From assembly GCA_017398165.1 (NCBI GenBank), contig JAFQHB010000191.1, positions 1 to 12,237 on the forward strand: a stretch of DNA of 12,237 nt, written 5' to 3'. The notes below the pieces were generated by a model. It saw only the letters and a list, made by a program, of their open reading frames with translations. It made no database searches and was not told the DNA's origin. Below, piece after piece: positions 6,629 through 12,237 of this stretch (the stretch's first letter is position 1; the number at the start of each line of letters is the position of its first letter). This stretch comes from Bacillota bacterium (GTDB lineage Bacteria > Bacillota > Dehalobacteriia > UBA4068 > UBA4997). A program made the translations under genes and the position numbers.

Positions 6629-6970
6629 CTATTCCGTCGCATAATACCGACTCAGCACTATCCACATCTGCCCACCGGCAGCCTTGGCCAGCAGCACCTT
6701 ATCCCCCGGTGTCAGGTTATGATACACAGCATATACCTTGCGCCCCTCATACTCCGGGTAATCCTCACCCTCCAGCCGCACCGCCTCCGCGATCACCGCA
6801 TCAGTCAGCACCAGCACCTCATACGGCAGCAACAATCGCTGCTCCAGCATTATTTCCAGCGGCGTACTGCTCACCACCTCACCAAAGGCAAAGCTCAACC
6901 CCTCCGCACTCTCAACAGCCCGCCGGGCGACCTCGGCAATACTCCCGGCCAATGCCGCAGCGCCGCTCAT
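6629..6970 (-). CDS. xkdR: XkdR-like baseplate protein (DUF2577)
   Basis: A 113-residue protein, the usual length for XkdR/DUF2577. These small proteins belong to the baseplate-hub region of PBSX-type tails. The family order is visible: an N-terminal helix (ALAGSIAEVARRAVESAEGL), a strand with F-G-E-V-V-S-S-T-P-L-E-I (about 28-39), 'E-Q-R-L-L-L-P-Y-E-V-L-V-L-T' (43-56), and a C-terminal barrel strand pair (NLTPGDKVLLAKAAGGQMWI). The Q-x-L-x-L-x-x-x-x-L-V-L-T element followed by L-x-x-G-D-K-V-x-L is characteristic. ATG at 6970 overlaps the upstream stop codon by four bases, so the two genes are probably translated together. The gene normally follows xkdQ; here it follows the xkdP-like gene. 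Confidence 0.82.
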   Translation of the reverse strand: MSGAAALAGSIAEVARRAVESAEGLSFAFGEVVSSTPLEIMLEQRLLLPYEVLVLTDAVIAEAVRLEGEDYPEYEGRKVYAVYHNLTPGDKVLLAKAAGGQMWIVLSRYYATE

Positions 6971-7431
6971 CGTCCGCCTCCCAGTGCCGCCGCACCGCTG
7001 TATCGCCGTGTGCTGCGTGCCACATATTCCAGCAGCTCCACCGCCACCCGCACGTCAAAGCCCTGCTCCGCCGCTTCCGTCACCTGATACTTCTCCAGAC
7101 TCACCTGCATATCGGTATGAAAGCATTCTTCGCCGCCCGGCACCGCCCGGTATATCACCAGTCGCCGCGGCTCCGCCGCCTTATACCACTCCGCCAGACG
7201 ATTCAGATAATATACAGGCTTATGTACCTCCACACCGTTCTGCAGCATCGGCTCACCGCTCCAATGCGGCAGCAAAAACTCAAAAGCGATCCGTTTCAAA
7301 CCACCCGGCCGCAGCAAACTCATCTGCGTACCATCCGCCATATCCAATACCTGACTGCCCTTATACATACGCACCACATACTTCTCCGGTGCCAGCGGCA
7401 GCTCCATATCCCCCAAAAAGAAATGATACAC
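6967..7431 (-). CDS. XkdP-like tail/baseplate adaptor protein without LysM
   Basis: A 154-residue protein matching the N-terminal domain of XkdP-type proteins. These connect the tape measure region to the hub in PBSX-like tails. The sequence opens YHFFLGDMELPLAPEKYVVR, comparable to the family's 'F-x-x-P-V-x-P-x-x-Y/F' start. It continues through FEFLLPHW (an F-x-S/L-F-L-P pattern) and PVYYLNRLAEWYKAAEPRRL (Y-x-x-x-L-x-x-W), and ends in a last strand set around the DMQVSLEKYQVTEAAEQGFD stretch. PBSX XkdP also has a C-terminal LysM peptidoglycan-binding domain; it is absent here, the protein stopping after a short Gly-rich tail. The start is GTG at 7431, with a GGGGGG tract about 10 bases upstream. 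The order hub then XkdP is the reverse of PBSX. Confidence 0.72.
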   Translation of the reverse strand: MYHFFLGDMELPLAPEKYVVRMYKGSQVLDMADGTQMSLLRPGGLKRIAFEFLLPHWSGEPMLQNGVEVHKPVYYLNRLAEWYKAAEPRRLVIYRAVPGGEECFHTDMQVSLEKYQVTEAAEQGFDVRVAVELLEYVARSTRRYSGAAALGGGR

Positions 7432-7458
7432 CCTGTCGTCACCCCCCTAAAAAAACCT

Positions 7459-7479
7459 ATTCACTCTTCACTGTTCACT
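7459..7479 (-). repeat. Heptanucleotide repeat, three units, overlapping the hub stop codon
   Basis: On the minus strand AGTGAAC, AGTGAAG and AGTGAAT stand in perfect 7-base register. The TGA stop of the hub gene (7470-7468) is provided by the repeat itself, so the last hub residues (SEQ) are repeat-encoded. A T-run and G-run follow, as at the related two-unit repeat at 2501-2514. Confidence 0.65.
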
Positions 7480-8436
7480 ATTATTACTTCCTCGCACCAC
7501 TTCTATATCCATCAAAAACTCACCACCCCGCCAACCAAACCGCACATCCTCCACCAACATCCATTCATCCCGTATCACATCCCCCAGGTCCAATCGTACA
7601 CCGACCATCGCCCCGCCGCACAATCGCAGATCTCCCGGCACATCACGCAGCATCAGCCTCTCCTGCCGATACCCGGCCTCACGCAATAACTGCCGCGCCT
7701 TCTCCATCGTCTGCTCGGTGGCATCCGCACTCCTACTCACTAATTGCAGCACACCATAGCGCCGCAAATACTCACTGTTTTCGGCGATGAATTCCCGACG
7801 CGCACCCTTGCGCTTGTCCTCATATATCACTTTCACCCGGCTGGCCAGGCCATCATCGATGGAGGTTGCATAATCATAGCCGCCCACCGCCGCAATATCC
7901 AGCAGCATATCGACCTGCATATCACGGCAGCTCCGCAGACACAGCTTCCCTCCGTCATCCAGTACGTAATAATGCCGGCCGGCGCCCACCAGAGTCTCCT
8001 GCAGCACCTCCGCCAGCATATCCAGATACCTGCGGTTATCATAGCTTCTTACCCGCAGCCGATACCCTGTATCCGCCACGTCGCCCAGCACCAGTCCATT
8101 GGCCCGTGCCGCCCGCCGCAGCATATCCCCGGCGGTAAAATCCCGCATCACACAGCAATCCCTGTTCTGCAGATACCGCATCTGATCATACGCCCGCACA
8201 CTTATCACCTCCGGCTGATATCGCTGCTTGCGGAAGACATACCCGCGGAACACCACCGCGCCATCCACCAGCAAACATATCGGTGCACCCTCGGCAAAAG
8301 AAAGCATTCCCTCCTTCACCACAGCACAATCCAGCACTGCCGCCGCGTTAGCCGCCCGGTGCAGCACCACACCGTCTGCCAGCAGTGCCTCCAGCCATTC
8401 TTTGCCATTCCACACTGCAAATACCGGTCCCGCCAT
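7468..8436 (-). CDS. xkdQ: Baseplate hub protein, XkdQ/late control gene D-like
   Basis: A 322-residue protein of the XkdQ/YqbQ group, the size expected for PBSX-type hubs (gp27/gpD-like, sitting at the centre of the baseplate under the tube). ATG at 8436 is chosen because AGAGGTGTGAT precedes it closely; an ATG 18 bases upstream lies inside the portal gene. Visible features: an N-terminal strand pair (VFAVWNGKEWLEALLADGVV), and the F-x-G-Y-V-F-x-K-x-x...V-x-A-Y-D-Q-M-R-Y-L-Q-N motif (about residues 65-92). This is the hub's 'Y-D-x-x-R-Y-L' signature. After it come the insert starting DFTAGDMLRRAARANGLVLG, a second-barrel region with Y-Y-V-L-D-D-G-G-K-L, and a C-terminal strand VVRGSNNSEQ. 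The stop codon comes from a heptamer repeat. Its location between portal and capsid genes is unusual. Confidence 0.85.
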   Translation of the reverse strand: MAGPVFAVWNGKEWLEALLADGVVLHRAANAAAVLDCAVVKEGMLSFAEGAPICLLVDGAVVFRGYVFRKQRYQPEVISVRAYDQMRYLQNRDCCVMRDFTAGDMLRRAARANGLVLGDVADTGYRLRVRSYDNRRYLDMLAEVLQETLVGAGRHYYVLDDGGKLCLRSCRDMQVDMLLDIAAVGGYDYATSIDDGLASRVKVIYEDKRKGARREFIAENSEYLRRYGVLQLVSRSADATEQTMEKARQLLREAGYRQERLMLRDVPGDLRLCGGAMVGVRLDLGDVIRDEWMLVEDVRFGWRGGEFLMDIEVVRGSNNSEQ

Positions 8437-8437
8437 A

Positions 8438-9871
8438 TCACACCTCTGCGGCATCTGCCCGCTGCTCGTTCAGGCGGCGCAGCTCACCCTGCACGTCGTT
8501 CACCCACGGATGCTGTGCCAATATCAGCTGGTCGGATATCACGCCGCGCGATCTCACACAATTAGCGATGACCTCGCTCTCATCTACCATAATGTCACGG
8601 TTGAATATCAATCGCCATTCCTCAGTGCGAAAATCACCCAGACCCAGATTATAGCAATACGCCTTCACAAACCACAGCACGTCCATAAAAGCCGCCTGCC
8701 ACTCCGTTTCCAGATCATTGGCATCCAGGCAGATATCACTGTACATCGCTTTTACGTTCAGCTCATTCAGAGATCGATACGATTTATCCAGCTTGGCATC
8801 AAAACCCATACCGTTTTCCACAATGGCCGTTTTCAGCAGGTTTAATATCGCCTGATAATTCGCCGCATCCACACGTACCGATAATGTATCGATGCCACCG
8901 CCCGCACCATCCACCGTCTTTACCTTCACCGCACCATAAGCCGCCAGATTATGGCGAAACTCATCCAGATCCGTCCCGTCATAATTCTTGATTACCAGCA
9001 ACGTATTATGTGCATCCTCCTCCATCACGTTCTGAAAGCGCGAGATCATCTGATTCAGCGCATCCTGCAGGCTGCGTACCCGCAATATCAACGGCAGCTC
9101 ACGCTCATTCAGGCGGAAAGGTATCAGCGGCAGACGCGCCCAGTTCATATCCCGCACCACACCGTCCGCATCACGATAATGCAGGTAAGCCTCGTGGCAA
9201 TCCGCCTCCGGCTGCAAATGCCCGTCCCGCAGAACAAAACGATGCACGCCGCTCAGGTCATACACCTCCACACGCTCCAGCGGCTCGGCCCGTCCGTCCA
9301 CCCATTCCTCACTCACATAATAACGCAGCGCACACTCCAGCCGTGTATGCTCGGCATCCTGCCAAAAAGGCAGCACCTCATACCCCGGGAAACGACGAAA
9401 AGCCAGCTCCCCCGCCCCGTCTATATAAGGATACAGCCACGCTATCCCGAGATTATAACAATCCTTGCCCAGCCGCTTCAGCATCCGCAAAAAGCCCCTG
9501 TCAAACACACGCTTCAGCACACTGTCAAAAGCCGCCGTAGTCTCCCAGCATACCGGCTGCCCCAGCATATAGTTGGTTTTCTGGTTCACCAGCTTGGCAT
9601 ACTGGTTGTCCACCAGCCGGTTGTCCGGCAGATTACGCACCGCCTCCAGCTCACCGCCGCGCCCGATCACCGTCCGACGCTTACGCAATATCGCCTGTCG
9701 CCCCTCATAATAATCCTGCCCCAGCAGCATCCGCTGCCGCTCCGCCGAGCCCAGCCAGCGTTCCAGCTCCCATTCCAGTATCTCCAGATCCCCCGGCACT
9801 CCGCTCTCAGGTGCTTTCACTCCACTCAGCCCCCGGTTCACTTCCCGCCATATCTCCATAAAACTCCGCAT
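8438..9871 (-). CDS. Phage portal protein, SPP1 gp6-like
   Basis: A 477-residue portal from ATG 9871, preferred because AGGGAGG lies upstream (spacing 11); an in-frame GTG at 9895 adds eight residues but has no ribosome binding site. Twelve portal subunits form the ring at one capsid vertex through which the terminase pumps DNA. The N-terminal pattern ERWLGSAERQRMLLGQDYYE is followed by the 'N-x-x-V-D-N-Q-Y-A-K-L-V-N-Q-K-T-N-Y-M-L-G-Q-P-V' region (about 88-111), the hallmark of the gp6/PF05133 family. The crown/stem region (VFDRGFLRMLKRLGKDCYNL) and the D-A-N-D-L-E-T-E-W-Q-A-A-F helix near the C-terminus also fit. It lies 35 bases after the terminase stop and overlaps the hub start. The usual downstream minor head protein (SPP1 gp7-like) is missing. 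Confidence 0.93.
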   Translation of the reverse strand: MRSFMEIWREVNRGLSGVKAPESGVPGDLEILEWELERWLGSAERQRMLLGQDYYEGRQAILRKRRTVIGRGGELEAVRNLPDNRLVDNQYAKLVNQKTNYMLGQPVCWETTAAFDSVLKRVFDRGFLRMLKRLGKDCYNLGIAWLYPYIDGAGELAFRRFPGYEVLPFWQDAEHTRLECALRYYVSEEWVDGRAEPLERVEVYDLSGVHRFVLRDGHLQPEADCHEAYLHYRDADGVVRDMNWARLPLIPFRLNERELPLILRVRSLQDALNQMISRFQNVMEEDAHNTLLVIKNYDGTDLDEFRHNLAAYGAVKVKTVDGAGGGIDTLSVRVDAANYQAILNLLKTAIVENGMGFDAKLDKSYRSLNELNVKAMYSDICLDANDLETEWQAAFMDVLWFVKAYCYNLGLGDFRTEEWRLIFNRDIMVDESEVIANCVRSRGVISDQLILAQHPWVNDVQGELRRLNEQRADAAEV

Positions 9872-9906
9872 TTCTTCTTTTGCCTCCCTGATCACTTATT
9901 CATTTT

Positions 9907-11181
9907 TTACTCGAAGCTATAAACCTCACCATCCAGCACGCCCTCCATAGCATACCGCATAGCATCCATCAAATGATTCCGCTCATCCACCGGCCGGTTC
10001 AGAGCCCGCCCCGCAGCATCCTGCTGCCAGCAATACCCGCCGATCTCCGCCAAAAAATTCCGGCACTGCGGCAGTACCAATATTTCAAAGCCCCGCACCA
10101 GATCTATCCCGTGCAAAATACTGTCCCGCCCCTTTCTGGCCGCGCATATCCGGGTCAGCCCCAGCTCCCGCAGCCGGTCAATACTCTTAGGTTCGGCACA
10201 ATCCGCCCGGATACGCTCCTTGGCATAGCCCCGCCGGTATATCTCCTGATATATCCGCTCGTTAGACATCCCCCGCTGATACACCTCATCAAAAACGTAC
10301 AACCGCCGCTCCGCCATATCCACCAATCCACAAAACAACGCCGTTTCATCATTCACATAACCAAAATCCAGCCCAAAAACGCTGCGTACCTCCGGCCGTG
10401 CCGCCACCTCCTGCGGCACGAATTCCGCCTCACGCCAACGCTCATACACCAGCCCTTCGCTCACACCCCATTCACCCAGCCCGGCCACACGATACCGCCG
10501 CGGATCCTGCTCCGCCATCCGTGCAAACATCCTCCGGTCGGCCTCATCCAAAAACTCATTACAGCGGTGATCCACCGTTTTTACCAGCACATCAGGGTCA
10601 TCTCCCGCCCGGTCAAAAAAACGCCGCTTCAGCCAATGCCCCTCGTGCCACGGGTTAAAGGTCAACGTCACCTGTTTGAAAAGCCCCTCCGGCAGGTCGC
10701 CACGGATACTCTCATCCAGCGCGTCAAAATCCGCCTCCCGCTCCAACTCATAAGCCTCCTCTATCCACATAAAGCACAACCACCCGCTGTGCGCCACGAT
10801 GGATGCCACTTTCAGCGGATCATCCAATCCGCGAAAGTATATCTTCTGCCCGGTCGGCACATAGGTCATCTCCAGCGGATTTTCCCGCATCTGCCAGTCC
10901 TCTGCCACCCCCAGCCGCGCCGCCGCCCATTTCAGCTCAGCAAAGCACGAATCCCGCAGCGAACGATACGTCCGCCGCACCACCAGCGCATTACTCCCGG
11001 GATAACGCAGCATCTGCCAGATCAGATTCAGCGCCGTCGTTTTCGATTTCTTCGATGCGCGCGATCCTTTCACCACCCGATACCGCCCCCGAAAATGCCA
11101 AAAATCCCGATACCCGCCGCCCACCACCTCCGGCAGATACACCTGCCGCATATCCGGCGCCGCACTCTCCGCCTCTTTCAT
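9907..11181 (-). CDS. terL: Terminase large subunit, PBSX family
   Basis: A 424-residue DNA-packaging motor and nuclease, the normal length for PBSX-type terminases. The N-terminal ATPase has the P-loop KGSRASKKSKT (about 38-48; the glycine before the catalytic lysine is replaced by lysine, as I recall for this branch). It also has a Walker B strand WLCFMWIEEAYE (134-145) and the coupling motif TFNP (174-177). The C-terminal RNase H-like nuclease shows acidic residues in FGLDFGYVND (D272), RADCAEPKSIDRL (D327) and HLMDAMRY (D406). ATG at 11181 has GGAGGAGG nine bases upstream. It is the first gene of its transcription unit, behind the promoter and hairpin at 11205-11308. No small terminase subunit is encoded between the promoter and this gene, where one would normally be found. 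Confidence 0.96.
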   Translation of the reverse strand: MKEAESAAPDMRQVYLPEVVGGGYRDFWHFRGRYRVVKGSRASKKSKTTALNLIWQMLRYPGSNALVVRRTYRSLRDSCFAELKWAAARLGVAEDWQMRENPLEMTYVPTGQKIYFRGLDDPLKVASIVAHSGWLCFMWIEEAYELEREADFDALDESIRGDLPEGLFKQVTLTFNPWHEGHWLKRRFFDRAGDDPDVLVKTVDHRCNEFLDEADRRMFARMAEQDPRRYRVAGLGEWGVSEGLVYERWREAEFVPQEVAARPEVRSVFGLDFGYVNDETALFCGLVDMAERRLYVFDEVYQRGMSNERIYQEIYRRGYAKERIRADCAEPKSIDRLRELGLTRICAARKGRDSILHGIDLVRGFEILVLPQCRNFLAEIGGYCWQQDAAGRALNRPVDERNHLMDAMRYAMEGVLDGEVYSFE

Positions 11182-11204
11182 TCTGCTTCCCTCCTCCTGC
11201 CAAT

Positions 11205-11255
11205 AAAAAACGCCGCCCGTCTCTCCCCCTCTCCGGGAAGAAACAGACCGCGTTT
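11205..11255 (-). terminator. Leader terminator/attenuator hairpin before terL
   Basis: The minus strand forms arms AAACGC/GCGTTT, a G-G mismatch, then a 14-bp arm pairing GTCTGTTTCTTCCC with GGGGAGAGACGGGC (several G-T pairs), and a GGAGAG loop. A run of six T follows. The hairpin lies between the predicted start site of the 11275-11303 promoter and the terL ribosome binding site. That is the same layout as at 5565-5614, with unrelated stem sequence. As a terminator it would block terL unless antitermination or another switch acts. Confidence 0.72.
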
Positions 11256-11274
11256 ATCTTCTTCTCACACTACG

Positions 11275-11308
11275 ATTTTAGCATTATCCCATCGGACAAA
11301 CAATGACA
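11275..11308 (-). promoter_or_regulatory. Promoter P1 of the packaging unit
   Basis: TTGTTT (11303-11298) and TAAAAT (11280-11275) are 17 bases apart on the minus strand. The 16-base box TGTCATTGTTTGTCCG (11308-11293) and the GTAGTGTGAGAAG stretch after the -10 (11273-11261) are shared with P2 at 5624-5658. It lies between the SRP RNA terminator and terL and is the only promoter seen for the packaging genes. Confidence 0.72.
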
Positions 11309-11363
11309 AGAGAATATATCATCCCACAGCCACCCTCATCTGCCCGGACGCAAGCAGCACAAC

Positions 11364-11390
11364 AAAAAAAGCAGGCCTTCTGCAGCCGCT
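11364..11390 (-). terminator. Terminator of the SRP RNA
   Basis: On the minus strand AGCGGC can pair with GCCTGCT (one bulged T), followed by seven T (11370-11364). The same 3' arm also takes part in the long closing helix of the SRP RNA, and either pairing would end the transcript. Confidence 0.6.
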
Positions 11391-11548
11391 TATGCCTTCC
11401 ACAGCCCATCCCAGGTAGACTCACGGCACCCGCATCGATCCGCTTAGTGCTGCTGCCTTCCGACCCTGACACGATTCACAGAGGATACGCTGCGCGAGGC
11501 CCGGGTGGTATATGCTGATTCCGACATAAACGGCTGCGGAAGACCCGC
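11371..11548 (-). ncRNA. ffs: Signal recognition particle RNA
   Basis: The minus strand carries GTCAGGGTCGGAAGGCAGC followed by AGC (11470-11449). This is the universally conserved apical part of bacterial SRP RNA, with its GGAA tetraloop and the asymmetric loop that binds Ffh. Downstream, GGGTGCCGTGAGTCTACCTG resembles the 3' side of the same rod (compare the 'GTGCCGGGATGTAGCTGG' of E. coli 4.5S RNA). The ends pair well: GCGGGTCTTCCGCAGCCG near 11548 pairs with CGGCTGCAGAAGGCCTGC near 11371, including wobble pairs, and the helix continues inward (TTTATGTC with GGCATAAG). The rod is about 178 bases, longer than the 4.5S type and shorter than the Bacillus type. Ends are estimated from pairing; the promoter suggests up to 30 extra bases at the 5' end. 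The RNA works with Ffh and FtsY to target membrane proteins. Confidence 0.88.
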
Positions 11549-11584
11549 TCCACAGCCATTATTTACAAACATCTTAACAGATTG

Positions 11585-11613
11585 ATTTTATCCCAAATCC
11601 ACCGCTTTGTCAA
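11585..11613 (-). promoter_or_regulatory. Consensus promoter of the SRP RNA
   Basis: TTGACA (11613-11608) and TAAAAT (11590-11585) with a 17-base spacer are near-perfect for a housekeeping sigma factor. The elements lie inside the last codons of the transporter gene, and its TAA stop codon forms the first three bases of the -10. Initiation would fall near 11578, about 30 bases before the paired 5' end of the SRP RNA, so the 5' end may be trimmed. Confidence 0.75.
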
Positions 11614-12237
11614 GAGATTTTTTTCCCCACACAAAGCCAAGCTTAGTCTCGGATATAATGACCGCCACAAAGATCACCGCAAACCCCAACAGCAGCCGCA
11701 GAGTGATCGGTTCATTATAAAAAGCCACCGAAAAGGCCACCCCCAGCACCGATTCCAGTGAAAGCAATATCGATGCCGAGGCCGGGTCAGTATACTTCTG
11801 CCCAAAGCTCTGAAAGGACAGCGTCACTGCCGAGCAAAACACCGTCAAATACAGCAGCGCCGATATATTCCCCGATGTCAGCACCGGCACCTCCGGCTGC
11901 AGCACCGCAAAACACAGCCAGGCCAACACCCCGCACCCGGCAAACTGTATCATCGTCAGCAGCATCGCATCCCGTCCGCGTGTAAATTTCGCCAGTGCCA
12001 CGATATGCGCCGCATAAAAGAACGCACCCAGCAGCGTCATCCCATCACCCCAGCCAATGCTGAAGTTCGCCGTCAGCGATACCAGCCCGATACCACCGAT
12101 ACACATCAGCGCCGCCGCGATATTATACATATCCGGCCGCAGCCTGTCCACCGCCCAATAAAGGAACGGCACAATAGCACAGTATACCGCCGTCAAAAAA
12201 GCATTCTTGCCCGGCGTGGTATCGGTAATGCCCAACG
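11588..12237 (-). CDS. EamA/DMT-family membrane transporter, C-terminal part
   Basis: The gene enters from the right edge, so its start is outside the window; an in-frame TTG at 12235 is not the real start. About 215 residues remain, with roughly seven hydrophobic segments: AFLTAVYCAIVPFLYWAV, MYNIAAALMCIGGIGLVSL, MTLLGAFFYAAHIVALAKF, MLLTMIQFAGCGVLAWLCFA, ALLYLTVFCSAVTLSFQSFG, SILLSLESVLGVAFSVAF and LLLGFAVIFVAVIISETKL. The T-P-G-K-N-A-F-L-T-A-x-Y motif and the S-x-A-S-I-L-L-S-L-E-S-V-x-G-x-x-x-x-x-x-x-x-E-P-I-T motif are hallmarks of EamA (drug/metabolite transporter superfamily) proteins, which export small metabolites; the substrate is unknown. Composition and context mark it as host chromosome beside the prophage. 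The SRP RNA promoter overlaps its end. Confidence 0.92.
   Translation of the reverse strand, partial: LGITDTTPGKNAFLTAVYCAIVPFLYWAVDRLRPDMYNIAAALMCIGGIGLVSLTANFSIGWGDGMTLLGAFFYAAHIVALAKFTRGRDAMLLTMIQFAGCGVLAWLCFAVLQPEVPVLTSGNISALLYLTVFCSAVTLSFQSFGQKYTDPASASILLSLESVLGVAFSVAFYNEPITLRLLLGFAVIFVAVIISETKLGFVWGKKSLDKAVDLG

Noticed and set aside
5167..7689. An 840-codon open frame on the plus strand, and similar long plus-strand frames at 447-2120, 3010-4320 and 9973-11418
   Set aside because: They are antisense to well-identified phage genes. Their proteins are rich in Pro, Ser, His and Arg with no domain. They exist because the GC-rich minus-strand genes rarely use TTA, CTA and TCA codons.
11303..11518. 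Short open frames across the SRP RNA on both strands
   Set aside because: The region is explained by the structured SRP RNA. The frames have no ribosome binding sites and no recognisable protein features.
1..12237. CRISPR arrays, tRNA genes, insertion sequences, toxin-antitoxin or defence genes
   Set aside because: No spaced direct repeats, cloverleaf-like segments, transposase frames or defence domains are seen. The window is accounted for by phage structural genes and the host flank.

Overview
The window is 12.2 kb of GC-rich bacterial DNA in which every supported gene lies on the minus strand, so transcription runs from high to low coordinates. It is a contractile-tailed (myovirus), PBSX-type prophage or prophage-derived particle cluster, bordered on the right by host chromosome. 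The protein families (PBSX/XkdK-XkdM-XkdN-XkdQ-XkdR relatives, GP20-type scaffold, SPP1 gp6-type portal) and the strong G-rich Shine-Dalgarno sites point to a Bacillota host, possibly Negativicutes or Clostridia. The exact taxon cannot be told from this sequence.

Region by region, in the direction of transcription. (1) 12237-11588: end of a host EamA/DMT-family membrane transporter. (2) 11613-11371: a consensus promoter overlapping that gene's stop codon, then the signal recognition particle RNA and its terminator. (3) 11308-11205: a promoter followed at once by a strong intrinsic-terminator hairpin. (4) 11181-5718: large terminase, portal, tail hub (XkdQ-like), an XkdP-like protein without LysM, an XkdR/DUF2577 protein and an unrecognised 291-aa protein. 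(5) 5658-5565: a second copy of the promoter-plus-hairpin module. (6) 5551-1: XkdN-like tail assembly chaperone with a -1 frameshift extension, scaffold, major capsid protein, adaptor, stopper, tail terminator, sheath, tube, and the start of an XkdS/DUF2634 baseplate gene cut by the window edge.

Together the genes would build a DNA-filled capsid (portal, scaffold, capsid protein, terminase) joined through a connector (adaptor, stopper, terminator protein) to a contractile tail (tube, sheath, hub and baseplate parts). Two things stand out. First, the gene order is scrambled compared with PBSX-like phages: hub and baseplate genes sit between portal and capsid genes, and the tail chaperone precedes the scaffold. 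No small terminase, head protease, minor head protein, tape measure, integrase or repressor gene is seen in this window. Second, two transcription units each start with a near-identical promoter (16 identical bases over the -35 region, plus a conserved start region) and a 20-bp-class terminator hairpin squeezed between start site and ribosome binding site. This suggests that the whole particle is switched on together by a dedicated activator or antiterminator. A domesticated, coordinately controlled particle, such as a gene-transfer-agent-like element, is one reading; a rearranged prophage whose other genes lie to the left is the other.
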